Assembly (NCBI GenBank): GCA_944384925.1
Contig: CALWVF010000032.1
Location: 1 to 64,000 of the forward strand
DNA from: an uncultured Clostridia bacterium
Lineage (GTDB): Bacteria; Bacillota; Clostridia; Oscillospirales; Acutalibacteraceae
Reading direction: 5' to 3'
Length of the DNA stretch: 64,000 nucleotides
The notes beneath the pieces were generated by a model. It was given only the letters and a program-made list of their open reading frames with translations. It was not told the origin of the DNA and ran no database searches. Below are positions 28,565 through 37,706 of the stretch, one piece after another. Each line of letters starts with the position of its first letter. Positions within the stretch are counted from its first letter, which is position 1. Made by a program: the position numbers and the translations under genes.

Positions 28565-28658
28565 GTCGAGAACCTAGATACGCAAATGGAGTCCAGGTTT
28601 TTATTTTTTATAAAGCTAATATGCACGCTTTAAGATTTCAAGCCCCTTAAGATTACTC
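28561..28658 (+). repeat. tRNA-flank repeat, copy 3
   Basis: Begins exactly at the discriminator base plus CCA of the tRNA-Leu gene. It is the inverted counterpart of the tandem units at 26584-26789. Shared blocks are ACCAGTCGAGA, the terminator position, TATAAAGCTAATA, GCTTTAA, TTTCAAG and CCTTAAGATTACTC. The terminator arms differ but are still complementary. Confidence 0.8.
28571..28609 (+). terminator. tRNA-Leu terminator
   Basis: Arms AACCTAGA and TCCAGGTT (one mismatch) followed by TTTATTTTTT, seven bases after the tRNA CCA end. Confidence 0.75.
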
Positions 28659-28740
28659 ATATTAAGTAATACCTATAAGGTAATTTAAAATTATAAAGTA
28701 TTTTAATTTTATTTTTCTTAGGTATGTGGGTCATAATGTA

Positions 28741-28783
28741 AACCATTCAAAGCTAGTTACTTGTTTTGGATGGTTTTAGTTTT
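28741..28783 (+). terminator. terminator-like hairpin
   Basis: Arms AACCATTCAAA and TTTTGGATGGTT (wobble pairs) followed by TTAGTTTT. It would stop read-through into alaS. Confidence 0.6.
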
Positions 28784-28809
28784 GTGTATTGGTATATATC
28801 ATTTTAAGT

Positions 28810-28838
28810 TTGATTTTGGTATGATTTTAATATATAAT
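28810..28838 (+). promoter_or_regulatory. alaS promoter
   Basis: TTGATT and TATAAT separated by 17 bases, about 57 bases before the start codon. Confidence 0.6.
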
Positions 28839-28894
28839 CATTTTATATTTTTAGATTGTTATTTTTAAATAAATTTTGAAAAGAGATGTTTTTA

Positions 28895-31540
28895 ATGAAA
28901 TGGACTGGATTAAATGAATTAAGAGAAAAATTTTTGTCTTTTTTTGAATCAAAAGGTCATTTAAGATTAGAAAGTTTTTCTCTGATTCCTAAAGATGATA
29001 AGAGCTTACTATTAATAAATTCAGGGATGGCACCTTTAAAAAAGTATTTTACTGGCGAAGTTACACCTCCTAGGAAAAGAGTTACTACATGTCAAAAATG
29101 TATTCGTACACCAGATATTGAACGTGTTGGTATAACTGCGAGGCATGGGACATATTTTGAAATGTTAGGTAATTTTTCTTTTGGAGATTATTTTAAAAAA
29201 GAGGCTTGTTCTTGGGCATGGGAATTTTGTGTTAAAATATTGGAATTACCTATTGATAAATTATGGGTTTCTATATACCATGAAGATAACGAGGCATTTG
29301 ACATATGGGTTAATGAAATAGGAGTTTCTAAAGACCATGTGGTTAAGCTTGGAAAAGAAGATAATTTTTGGGAACATGGAATTGGTCCTTGTGGTCCTTG
29401 TTCTGAATTGTATTTTGATAGAGGCGAAAGCTATGGATGTGGCTCTAAAGATTGTGGAGTAGGTTGTGATTGTGACAGATATGTGGAGTTTTGGAATTTA
29501 GTTTTCACACAATTTGAAAATGACGGAAAAAATAATTACTCAAAATTGAAAAATCCTAATATAGATACAGGAATGGGATTGGAACGTCTTGCGTGTATTA
29601 TGCAAGAGGTAGACAACTTGTTCTTGGTTGACACTGTTCAGAATATTATGAAACATGTTTGTAAAGTATCGGGTGTTGATTATGGTGACAGTGATAAAAA
29701 AGACATTTCACTCCGAGTTATTACTGATCACATAAGAAGTACAACGTTTATGATAGCAGACGGAGTCATTCCTTCAAATGAGGGTAGAGGTTATGTATTA
29801 AGGAGATTAATAAGAAGAGCATCTAGGCATGGAAAATTATTAGGTGTAAATCATCCATTTTTATTTGATATTTGTAATACTGTAATTAATGAAAATAAAA
29901 TTGCGTATCCTGAATTATGGGAAAAGAGGGAATTTATTAAAAAGCTAATCTTCATTGAAGAGGAAAATTTCTCAAAAACTATAGATCAAGGATTGCAAAT
30001 GTTAAATTCTATGATAGAGAAAAATAATAGTAAGGTTTTATCAGGAGAGGATGCATTTAAATTAAACGATACTTATGGCTTTCCTATTGATTTAACTAAA
30101 GAAATACTAGCAGAACGCTGCATGAAGGTAGATGAAGAAGAGTTTAAATTATTGTTAGATCAACAAAGAAATAAAGCTAGAGCTGCGAGGAAAAGCCAAG
30201 ATGTGGATGCATGGAAGACAGAAAAAATAGATTTTTCATATATACCAGCAACAAATTTTATTGGATATGACAGCCTTCAATCTGATTCAAAGGTGTTATT
30301 AATAATAAAAGATGGGAATATTGTAGATAAAGCAGAAGAGGGAGATAAAGTATTAATAATACTTGATAAAACACCTTTTTATGCACAATCAGGTGGACAA
30401 GTAGGAGATAAAGGAAATCTTTTAACAAATAATGCTGTTATTGATGTGATTTGTACTACTAAAAATATATCATCGGTATACTTGCATCATTCAATCATAA
30501 AGAAAGGCGAGATTGTTTGTGGGGATTGTGTAAATGCAAGCGTAGCTTCATTAGTCAGGAAAAAAATAATGCGTAATCATACAGCAGCACATTTACTCCA
30601 AGCATCCTTAAGAACAATTTTAGGAAATCATGTGGAGCAAGCAGGTCAATTTGTTGATGATAATATAGTGAGATTTGATTTTACTCATTTCTCAGCTTTA
30701 ACAAATGATGAAATCAGTAAAATTGAAAACTTAATGAATAAAAAGATATTAGAGGGAATAAAAGTAGAAAAAAAAGAAATGCCTATAGAAGAAGCTAGAA
30801 AATTAGGTGCAATGGCATTATTTGGTGAAAAATATGGTAATATTGTTCGTGTTGTTAGTATAAACAACTTTTCTATTGAATTTTGTGGTGGCACACATGT
30901 TGACAATACATCGGAATTAGGGTTATTTAAGATAATTTCAGAAAGCTCAGTTGCATCTGGAGTAAGAAGAATAGAAGCAATTACAGGAACAAATATTATT
31001 AAAATGATGAATGATTTGATATATCAAGCAAATGAATGCGCTAGAATATTTAAACTAAACAGTCCCTCGGGCTTATTGAAACGCTGTAGCATGTTAGTTG
31101 AGGAGCTGAAAGATAAAGAAAAAAATATAGAGCATTTAAATTTAAAAATAGCAGACATGAATGTGAACAATATTTTGTCTAAAGCAGTAAAAGTTAATGA
31201 TTTAAATGTAGTTTGGCATAACTTTTATCCTGAATCTAAAGACACATCACCAGAGCAGCTAAAATCTATTTGTGAAAAAGTAAATAACAGGTTTGAAAAT
31301 TATGTATTAGCATTGTCTTGTGTTAACGGAGGAAAAGGGACGATTGTAGTATCTTGTGGAAAGTCAGCTATACAAAAAGGAATAAAATCAGGTAATGTTA
31401 TTAAATCAATTGCGGCAATAGCAGGAGGCAATGGAGGAGGTAGGCCAGACGTTGCTATGGCTGGAGCAAAGGATATATTAAAATTGGATGAAGCTATATC
31501 TCAAATAAAGAATATAGTTTCAAGTATATTAAATGTTTAA
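28895..31540 (+). CDS. alaS: alanyl-tRNA synthetase
   Basis: An 881-aa class II synthetase of normal length. The catalytic core starts MKWTGLNELREKFLSFF. The editing domain carries the zinc-binding HTAAHLL and CGGTH motifs, and the C-terminal C-Ala domain has the Gly-rich segment AGGNGGGRPD. It charges tRNA-Ala and clears mischarged Ser and Gly. The ATG at 28895 fits the AAGAG site and the family's start; an ATG at 28886 overlaps that site. It is 14 bases upstream of the HIT gene. Confidence 0.96.
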   Translation: MKWTGLNELREKFLSFFESKGHLRLESFSLIPKDDKSLLLINSGMAPLKKYFTGEVTPPRKRVTTCQKCIRTPDIERVGITARHGTYFEMLGNFSFGDYFKKEACSWAWEFCVKILELPIDKLWVSIYHEDNEAFDIWVNEIGVSKDHVVKLGKEDNFWEHGIGPCGPCSELYFDRGESYGCGSKDCGVGCDCDRYVEFWNLVFTQFENDGKNNYSKLKNPNIDTGMGLERLACIMQEVDNLFLVDTVQNIMKHVCKVSGVDYGDSDKKDISLRVITDHIRSTTFMIADGVIPSNEGRGYVLRRLIRRASRHGKLLGVNHPFLFDICNTVINENKIAYPELWEKREFIKKLIFIEEENFSKTIDQGLQMLNSMIEKNNSKVLSGEDAFKLNDTYGFPIDLTKEILAERCMKVDEEEFKLLLDQQRNKARAARKSQDVDAWKTEKIDFSYIPATNFIGYDSLQSDSKVLLIIKDGNIVDKAEEGDKVLIILDKTPFYAQSGGQVGDKGNLLTNNAVIDVICTTKNISSVYLHHSIIKKGEIVCGDCVNASVASLVRKKIMRNHTAAHLLQASLRTILGNHVEQAGQFVDDNIVRFDFTHFSALTNDEISKIENLMNKKILEGIKVEKKEMPIEEARKLGAMALFGEKYGNIVRVVSINNFSIEFCGGTHVDNTSELGLFKIISESSVASGVRRIEAITGTNIIKMMNDLIYQANECARIFKLNSPSGLLKRCSMLVEELKDKEKNIEHLNLKIADMNVNNILSKAVKVNDLNVVWHNFYPESKDTSPEQLKSICEKVNNRFENYVLALSCVNGGKGTIVVSCGKSAIQKGIKSGNVIKSIAAIAGGNGGGRPDVAMAGAKDILKLDEAISQIKNIVSSILNV

Positions 31541-31554
31541 CAGGGAGTTTTTTT

Positions 31555-31893
31555 ATGGATTGTATTTTTTGTAAAATAGCTAATAATCTTATACCTACTA
31601 AAAAAATATATGAAGATGACAAAATCGTAGCATTTAATGATTTAGAACCTCAAGCTCCTATTCATATTTTGATTATTCCAAAGGTTCACATTGGATCAGC
31701 AAATGAAATAACAGATGAAAATAAAGACATAGTTTCTCATATTTTTTGCGTTGCATCAAAAATAGCAATGGAAAAAGGATTAAAGGATGGATATAGAATA
31801 GTTAATAATTGTGGTGTGGAAGGTGGGCAGACTGTGCAACACTTACATTTTCATCTATTAGGTGGCCGCTCAATGAAATGGCCTCCAGGCTAA
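31555..31893 (+). CDS. HIT-family hydrolase (HinT type)
   Basis: A 112-aa histidine-triad protein. It opens with MDCIFCKIANNLIPTKK, with the Cys pair of the short bacterial members, and ends in the catalytic triad HLHFHLLGG. HinT enzymes hydrolyse nucleoside phosphoramidates such as adenylated lysine, the kind of by-product synthetases can make. That agrees with its place directly behind alaS. Full length. Confidence 0.92.
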   Translation: MDCIFCKIANNLIPTKKIYEDDKIVAFNDLEPQAPIHILIIPKVHIGSANEITDENKDIVSHIFCVASKIAMEKGLKDGYRIVNNCGVEGGQTVQHLHFHLLGGRSMKWPPG

Positions 31894-31961
31894 AAATATT
31901 TTTATTTGCAATTAAAGATAATTTTAAATTTTAAAGAAAGTTAAGAAAGTAGGTCAATTTA

Positions 31962-32507
31962 ATGAAAAAAGTTTATAATTTAACAATTGCAGGATGTGAA
32001 AGGGCGTTACCGGTATGTAAGGTTGATGATACATTAGACATAGCAGCATTTATAATGTTTGGAGATGTAGAGCTTACAGTGAATGCATCAAAGGCACTTT
32101 TGGAGAAGTGCCCAGAGCATGATGTTATTATAACAGCAGAAGCCAAGGGAATTCCTCTATGTTATGAAATGGCTAGGCAAGGTAATAAGAAATATATAAT
32201 AGCAAGAAAAAGTATAAAATTGTATATGAGAGATCCTATTCATGTTAAAGTTAAATCTATAACAACAGAAAGACTACAGGACTTGTATTTATCTGAAGAG
32301 GACTATACATATTTACATGGAAAACGTGTATTAATTGTTGATGATGTGATAAGTACTGGAGAATCATTAACAGCAATAGAAATGTTAGTTAATAAAGCAG
32401 GTGGAAATATTGTTGGAAAGGCCTGTGTATTAGCTGAGGGTAAGGCAGCAAAGAGAGATGACATAATCTATCTGGAACCATTACCTCTGTTTCAAAAGCA
32501 GATTTAA
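31962..32507 (+). CDS. phosphoribosyltransferase, adenine PRT-like
   Basis: A 181-aa type I phosphoribosyltransferase. The PRPP-binding loop is LIVDDVISTGESLTA, preceded by the PPi-loop region AEAKGIPLCYEMA that resembles the EARGF motif of adenine phosphoribosyltransferase. The N-terminal ~30 residues differ from standard Apt. It probably salvages a purine base with PRPP, but the exact base is not certain. Confidence 0.82.
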   Translation: MKKVYNLTIAGCERALPVCKVDDTLDIAAFIMFGDVELTVNASKALLEKCPEHDVIITAEAKGIPLCYEMARQGNKKYIIARKSIKLYMRDPIHVKVKSITTERLQDLYLSEEDYTYLHGKRVLIVDDVISTGESLTAIEMLVNKAGGNIVGKACVLAEGKAAKRDDIIYLEPLPLFQKQI

Positions 32508-32568
32508 ATTTATTTTACTATGATTAAGGTAATATTTTAGATATATATTAAAAATAAGGAGTTTTTTT

Positions 32569-34812
32569 ATGAAACGGCTGTTTGCGTTAATTGGTTTTAC
32601 TTACTTATCGGCTTTAACAGCCGCTGTTTGTTTTGGTGAAAAGATTAGTTTTATTCTTTTTATATGCTTTTTTATATTATTTTTTATATCTTTAATTTTT
32701 AAAGATACAAGAACCCATAAGGTGTTGCCAATAGCTTTGTTTGTTGCTTCAACTGCATTTTGTGTATATAGCATAATATTTAATATAAATGTAAACCCGG
32801 TTTATGAATTAGATGAAAAGGAAGTAAGAACAACAGGGACTATTTGTGAAATACCATATAAAGAGTATGGAAAATATCATTATACTTTAAAAATTGACAA
32901 TATAGATTATAATATTAATTATCCAAAGAACTTAAAGGTGAAAGTAACCTCTAACAATGCATTTGATGCAGATATATATGATAAAATTACAACTACATTA
33001 TACTTCTGTGTACCAAAAGATACAGGAATATCATATGCGTCACATTATAGAGCAAGGGGGATAAATTTATTAGGGTATGTTTCTGATTATGATAATATAA
33101 GCGTAGAACAGTCTAGAGAAGCCCCATTTATAAGTTATATATTAAAAATAAGAGAAAAAATAATATCAACTTTAAAACTATTATATTCAGAGGAACAATC
33201 TGCAATAGCTTCGGGAATGATACTAGGAGATAAAAGTAATATATCACCTCGAGTTAAATCTAATTTTAGAGATATAGGTATATCTCATTTATTAGTAGTA
33301 TCTGGCATACATGTTTCAATTGTATCTCAATTTATAATGATATTATGTGCACTTATAGGATTTCCTAGGAAAATTTCTGCTATCATATCTATTGCTTCAG
33401 TATTATTTTTTATTGCATTATCAGGGTTTTCACCATCGTCTATAAGAGCAGGAGTAATGCTTATAGTTTATCTTTTGGGACTGATACTTAATAGAAGATC
33501 AGACTCATTGAATTCATTAGGATTAGCTATTTTAATTATACTTTTATTCAATCCATTTGCAGCAGGAGATATAGGACTTTTACTATCATTTTCAGCTACA
33601 CTTGGTATAGTATTATTAAGCGGTAAAATCGATGAATGGCTAATGAAAAAATTAGAAATGTTTGATTTAAGCATAAAGTTAAAGAAATCAATCTCATCAG
33701 TGCTATCTATGACTATCGCTGCAACTATATTTACATTACCAATTATAATTTTATCATTTGGGACAGTATCTTTAATATCACCTATAAGTAATATATTAGT
33801 TGTATTTCCTTCAACACTAATGATAATCTTTGTATCTTGTTCTGTAATTTTATATTCAATTAGTTGGCTTAAAATTCTGTCTATACCTTTTGTGATTATA
33901 TCCAAATTTATTATTAGTTATATAACATTTATAACTCAGTCTCTTGCACGTATACCATTTTCTTCTATTTATTGCAAAAAACCATTTATGTATATTTGGA
34001 TTTGCAGTGTATTAATACTTTTAGCAATATCAATTTTATTAGATAAAGAATGTAAATTAATACGCATATCTTCAATACTATCTATAATAGTATTATTTGC
34101 AGGAATCTTATCTTATGAAATGATTTATACTAGTAAAACCAGCTTGGCGTTATTAGACACAGGTAACGGTATTTCTGCTGTATTATATAAAAATGGACGT
34201 GCAGCTGTAATATCATGCGGTGGAAGCAGTTATAAATATTCTAAGGAAATTTTAAGGTATTTAAATGAAAATAACATAAAGAAAATAGATTGTATGGTTT
34301 TACCAGACTCAAGTAAATCATCTTCATATTATGTTAAAGATATTATTAGTGAATATGAACCATTAACTGTTTTATCAGCAAATAATGAAGATTTAAAGTA
34401 CAAATTAAACTATGATTCAAATTTTAGGGGAACAACGATATATTTTGATAAAGAAGCGAGTTCCAGTTTATGGTCTAATGTAAAGATTAATCCAGTATAT
34501 AGTGATGATAAGGGTTGGATAAACCTTAATATCAATGATTTGAATGTGGTTTTATGTCCATCTGGTGGAGATGCAAGAAATATACCAAATTCTTTAATAG
34601 ATTGCGATATTCTTGTTGTGGGGAGGACACCTAAAAATATAAAAAGGTTTAACCCGATATATACAATTTTTTCTATGGATAATGAAAAATCTATAAATAA
34701 TATTAAGCTTTACTCAACGAGTTTTGACAATATAATATCAACTTCTGAAAATGGTGTTATAATATTTGATTTTATTAAAGATTCTACTATTAGGATAAGG
34801 AGAGAATTATAA
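32569..34812 (+). CDS. comEC: ComEC-type DNA uptake channel
   Basis: A 747-aa membrane protein. N-terminal spans and an OB-like extracellular domain (~60-200) come first. The competence domain (~205-490) follows, with its hallmark ISHLLVVSGIHVSIVS, then further spans. The C-terminal ~200 residues sit where ComEC has a metallo-beta-lactamase-like nuclease domain. The fold start is recognisable (SLALLDTGNGISAVLYKNG) but the HxHxDH metal motif is absent; the position reads LPDSSKSSS. It would bring single-stranded DNA across the membrane. It is the first gene of a comEC-holA-Toprim operon. Confidence 0.9.
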   Translation: MKRLFALIGFTYLSALTAAVCFGEKISFILFICFFILFFISLIFKDTRTHKVLPIALFVASTAFCVYSIIFNINVNPVYELDEKEVRTTGTICEIPYKEYGKYHYTLKIDNIDYNINYPKNLKVKVTSNNAFDADIYDKITTTLYFCVPKDTGISYASHYRARGINLLGYVSDYDNISVEQSREAPFISYILKIREKIISTLKLLYSEEQSAIASGMILGDKSNISPRVKSNFRDIGISHLLVVSGIHVSIVSQFIMILCALIGFPRKISAIISIASVLFFIALSGFSPSSIRAGVMLIVYLLGLILNRRSDSLNSLGLAILIILLFNPFAAGDIGLLLSFSATLGIVLLSGKIDEWLMKKLEMFDLSIKLKKSISSVLSMTIAATIFTLPIIILSFGTVSLISPISNILVVFPSTLMIIFVSCSVILYSISWLKILSIPFVIISKFIISYITFITQSLARIPFSSIYCKKPFMYIWICSVLILLAISILLDKECKLIRISSILSIIVLFAGILSYEMIYTSKTSLALLDTGNGISAVLYKNGRAAVISCGGSSYKYSKEILRYLNENNIKKIDCMVLPDSSKSSSYYVKDIISEYEPLTVLSANNEDLKYKLNYDSNFRGTTIYFDKEASSSLWSNVKINPVYSDDKGWINLNINDLNVVLCPSGGDARNIPNSLIDCDILVVGRTPKNIKRFNPIYTIFSMDNEKSINNIKLYSTSFDNIISTSENGVIIFDFIKDSTIRIRREL

Positions 34813-35864
34813 TGCCAAATTTTACAGAAGAAAGTTTAAAGAAAGCGATAAAGGAAAAAGACTTTTCTAATTTATATTTTTTGTTTGGAACAGAAAAATT
34901 TTTGGTAAAATACTATACTGAAGGAATATTAAAGGGAGTATTGGGTGAAAAATATACAAGCTTTAATTATCAAAGATTTAAAGCAGATAGGGTTGATATA
35001 GATCAAATATCAGATTCAGTAGAATCTTTGCCATTAATGTCGAGTAAAAAGTTTGTGCTTGTTGAAGACTTAGATATTGAAAAATTAGGTAATACAGATC
35101 AAAAGAAGTTATATGAGTTGATAGGAGATTTACCTGCTACATGTGTTTTAGTAATAAGTCATATCACCTTTGAAATAAAGAACAATAAAACGCAAAAGTG
35201 GAAAAAGTTTTTTGAACAAATAGGTAAGAGTGGTATAGTTGTAGAATTAAATAAAAGAACAGACTTACAATTGGAAAAGCAGCTTGTAAATTGGGCAAAG
35301 AAAAGGAATACATTGCTAAGTGTGGCAAATGCAAAAAAGATTATATCCTATTGTGGTAAAGAATTAACAATGTTAAGAAATGAAATGGAAAAGCTATGTG
35401 CATTTGTTAATTATAAAGAAATAACTGAAACTGCTATAGATGCGATTGTTACACGTAATTTGGAAACTACAGTTTTTATGCTTTCAAAAGCACTGAACTC
35501 TGGTAATTATAGTAATGTTTATAAGCAGTTGGATTTATTATTTTATAATAAGGAAGAACCAGTTGCAATTTTAGCTGTTTTATCAATGACCTACATAGAT
35601 ATGTATAGAGTTCAAATAGCAATTGAATCAGGTGTAAAATCAAGTGAACTTGTAAAGTATTTTGATTATAAGGGTAAGGAGTTTAGGCTTAAGAATGCAG
35701 AAAGAGATTCGAAAAAACTTTCTACTAAATCTTTAAGAAAATGTATAGAAGAAATAGTTAAAGCTGATATCTTATTAAAGAGTTCAAGGATAGATAAAAG
35801 AGTAATACTAGAGGAATTAGTGTCAAAATTAATGCTTATTTATAAGCGGGAGAAGAAATGTTGA
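34812..35864 (+). CDS. holA: DNA polymerase III delta subunit
   Basis: A 350-aa clamp-loader subunit that opens the beta clamp for loading onto DNA. The N-terminal AAA-like domain begins FSNLYFLFGTEKFLVKYY, and the conserved C-terminal collar region ends RIDKRVILEELVSKLMLIY. The start codon overlaps the comEC stop by one base, as in many Firmicutes where holA follows comEC. It overlaps the next gene by 7 bases. Confidence 0.92.
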   Translation: MPNFTEESLKKAIKEKDFSNLYFLFGTEKFLVKYYTEGILKGVLGEKYTSFNYQRFKADRVDIDQISDSVESLPLMSSKKFVLVEDLDIEKLGNTDQKKLYELIGDLPATCVLVISHITFEIKNNKTQKWKKFFEQIGKSGIVVELNKRTDLQLEKQLVNWAKKRNTLLSVANAKKIISYCGKELTMLRNEMEKLCAFVNYKEITETAIDAIVTRNLETTVFMLSKALNSGNYSNVYKQLDLLFYNKEEPVAILAVLSMTYIDMYRVQIAIESGVKSSELVKYFDYKGKEFRLKNAERDSKKLSTKSLRKCIEEIVKADILLKSSRIDKRVILEELVSKLMLIYKREKKC

Positions 35865-36469
35865 TTAAGGTTAAGGAAGCTATAATAGTAGAAGGAAAAT
35901 ATGATAAAATAAAACTCTCTTCAATTGTAGATGGATTAATTATAGAGACAAATGGTTTTAGGATATTTAAAGACAAAAAAAAACTAAAATTAATACGTAA
36001 ACTGGCAAACGAAAGAGGAATAATAATTTTTACCGATAGTGATGCGTCAGGGTTTGTTATTAGAAATTACTTATCAGGGTTAATGCCTAAAGATAAAGTC
36101 AAGCATGCATATATACCAGATGTATATGGAAAGGAAAAGAGAAAAGAAAAATATTCTAAGGAAGGTAAATTAGGTGTTGAAGGCTTAGAAAATTGCTTAA
36201 TAATAGAGTCATTAAATAATTCTGCAATGTCTATGAAGACTTTTGCAAATAATAGTGAAAAAGGGAAACAAATAACTAAATTAGATTTTTTTGATGATGG
36301 TATTTATGGTAAAAATAATAGTTACGAGAAGAGGAAAATTTTTATAAAAAATTTAAATTTGCCAGAATATCTATCTGTTAATGCTCTATTAGATGTTGTG
36401 AATAATATTATGACATTTGATGAATACAAAAAGTTAATATCAACACTTTTTTATGGAAATAATGATTAA
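35858..36469 (+). CDS. Toprim protein, ribonuclease M5-like
   Basis: A 203-aa protein with an N-terminal Toprim domain. IIVEGKYDKIKL holds the catalytic Glu, then ETNGFRIF, and FTDSDASG holds the Asp-x-Asp pair, as in RNase M5. A KLGVEGLENCL block and a ~90-residue helical tail follow. RNase M5 matures 5S rRNA. Clostridia carry several M5-like paralogues, so whether this is the true rnmV or a relative (DUF4093 type) cannot be settled by eye. Translationally coupled to holA. Confidence 0.75.
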   Translation: MLIKVKEAIIVEGKYDKIKLSSIVDGLIIETNGFRIFKDKKKLKLIRKLANERGIIIFTDSDASGFVIRNYLSGLMPKDKVKHAYIPDVYGKEKRKEKYSKEGKLGVEGLENCLIIESLNNSAMSMKTFANNSEKGKQITKLDFFDDGIYGKNNSYEKRKIFIKNLNLPEYLSVNALLDVVNNIMTFDEYKKLISTLFYGNND

Positions 36470-36508
36470 TTTGAAAAATTTGGTGCATAATATTAATGAG
36501 GTGATATT

Positions 36509-36664
36509 ATGAATCAAGGTTTAGATTTAGAAAATAATAATTATTTTAAATCTTTAGAACCATATATTCAAGAGACAATAACACAAAGTGGAATTATTAT
36601 TGAATCTGAAGAACAGCTAAGGAAGTGTGTTCAGAATTTAAGGAAAGATAAATCAGATAGTTAA
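36509..36664 (+). CDS. 51-aa helical protein
   Basis: A 51-residue acidic protein (MNQGLDLENNNYFKSLEPYIQ at the start is followed by a helix-rich rest). The ATG follows GAGGTGAT at good spacing. It resembles the next gene: both have a tyrosine-containing YF(K/A)xL block, a PYI or PEYI segment with a downstream Gln/Glu, and a final SxExL(R/K) helix. Function unknown. The pair may be a small regulatory or spore-associated family. Confidence 0.65.
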   Translation: MNQGLDLENNNYFKSLEPYIQETITQSGIIIESEEQLRKCVQNLRKDKSDS

Positions 36665-36692
36665 ATATTGAATATGTGGAGGTTTGTTTGAT

Positions 36693-36869
36693 ATGAAAAG
36701 TAAATATGACGGATTAAATGAGCTTGTAAATAATGATGAAACTGCAAAGAAGTATTTTGCTAACCTGCCTGAATATATTAGAGAGCAGCTAAACGAACGT
36801 AGGGATAGCATAAACTCAATGGAATCACTTAAAAATTATGTGGACAATATTACAAGAATGGATGATTAG
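36693..36869 (+). CDS. 58-aa helical protein
   Basis: A 58-residue charged helical protein containing YFANLPEYIREQLNER and SMESLKNYVDNI. It has a GGAGG ribosome site with the ATG at 36693; an in-frame TTG at 36684 is less likely. It is 28 bases after the related 51-aa gene and probably co-transcribed. No known function. Confidence 0.7.
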   Translation: MKSKYDGLNELVNNDETAKKYFANLPEYIREQLNERRDSINSMESLKNYVDNITRMDD

Positions 36870-36898
36870 AAAATAATATAAATATTTTAGTGTTTATT

Positions 36899-36942
36899 AT
36901 AGATAGAAATGTATCAAGTTATATAAATACGTTTCTATCTAT
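36899..36942 (+). terminator. hairpin after small-protein pair
   Basis: Arms ATAGATAGAAA and TTTCTATCTAT with a 22-base loop that pairs further in part (GTA with TAC). There is no T run, so termination is uncertain. Confidence 0.45.
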
Positions 36943-37075
36943 TGAACTTTGTGTAAAAAATTATAAATTGTAGAATAGTAATACATAATTTGAAATAATG
37001 ATAATCTTGAAAAGTTAATGTCTTTATGATATTATAACTGTTTAAATAATAATAGAGTATTAAGGTGAATAGAAT

Positions 37076-37633
37076 ATGAAGATGTATTTTTATTATGGAG
37101 TTATGGGATCGAGTAAAACGGCTAATGCATTAATGAAAAAGTTTAACTTTGAAGAGCAGGGTAGAAAGGTTATACTTTTGAAGCCAAAAATAGATACGAG
37201 AGATGGGGAAGGAATTGTAAAATCAAGGATAGGTCTTTTTTGTAAGGCATTGCTAATAAAAGAAGATGATACTATAACAAATACTATAAAGGATTATGAT
37301 AGGCCTGATGTAATAATTGTAGATGAAGCTCAATTTTTGACAGTATCGCAGGTAGATGAATTAAGAGAAATGGTAGATAATGGAATAATGGTTATGTGCT
37401 ATGGCTTGAAAACGGATTATATGGGACATTTGTTTGAGGGAAGTAAAAGGATATTAGAAGTTACAGACACAATAAGAGAAATTCAGTCGATGTGCAAGTG
37501 TGGAAAAAAAGCAATAATTAATGCCAGATATAGTGATGGTAAAATAATATATAAAGGAAATCAGATAGATATAGGAGGAAACAACAAATATAGAGCATTA
37601 TGCCATAAATGCTGGGTAAATGGAAAAGTTTAA
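37076..37633 (+). CDS. tdk: thymidine kinase
   Basis: A 185-aa TK1-type enzyme phosphorylating thymidine for salvage. It has MYFYYGVMGSSKTANALM at the P-loop, the DEAQFL segment, a lasso-like YGLKTDYMG, and a zinc site formed by CKCG and CHKCW near the C-terminus. The P-loop reads GSSKT instead of the usual NSGKT, so the Gly before the Lys is Ser. All other motifs are intact. A single gene between small genes and the ribosomal operon. Confidence 0.93.
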   Translation: MKMYFYYGVMGSSKTANALMKKFNFEEQGRKVILLKPKIDTRDGEGIVKSRIGLFCKALLIKEDDTITNTIKDYDRPDVIIVDEAQFLTVSQVDELREMVDNGIMVMCYGLKTDYMGHLFEGSKRILEVTDTIREIQSMCKCGKKAIINARYSDGKIIYKGNQIDIGGNNKYRALCHKCWVNGKV

Positions 37634-37672
37634 TTTTTATTCATAATTATATAAAAATTGTACATATATGGC

Positions 37673-37701
37673 TTGACAAAATTATAATCGTGTGTTATGC
37701 T
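37673..37701 (+). promoter_or_regulatory. promoter of rplU operon
   Basis: TTGACA and TATGCT separated by 17 bases, about 80 bases before rplU. Confidence 0.8.
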
Positions 37702-37706
37702 AATTA

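Larger units (their letters stand above)
28565..28894. other. intergenic stretch before alaS
   Basis: It contains the tRNA terminator, the rest of repeat copy 3, a second terminator hairpin and the alaS promoter. No T-box motif or open frame of note was seen. Confidence 0.55.

Noticed and set aside
28565-28894. T-box riboswitch upstream of alaS (also checked upstream of proS and asnS)
   Set aside because: No T-box core sequence of the GGGTGGNACCGCG type, and no room for the leader at proS or asnS.
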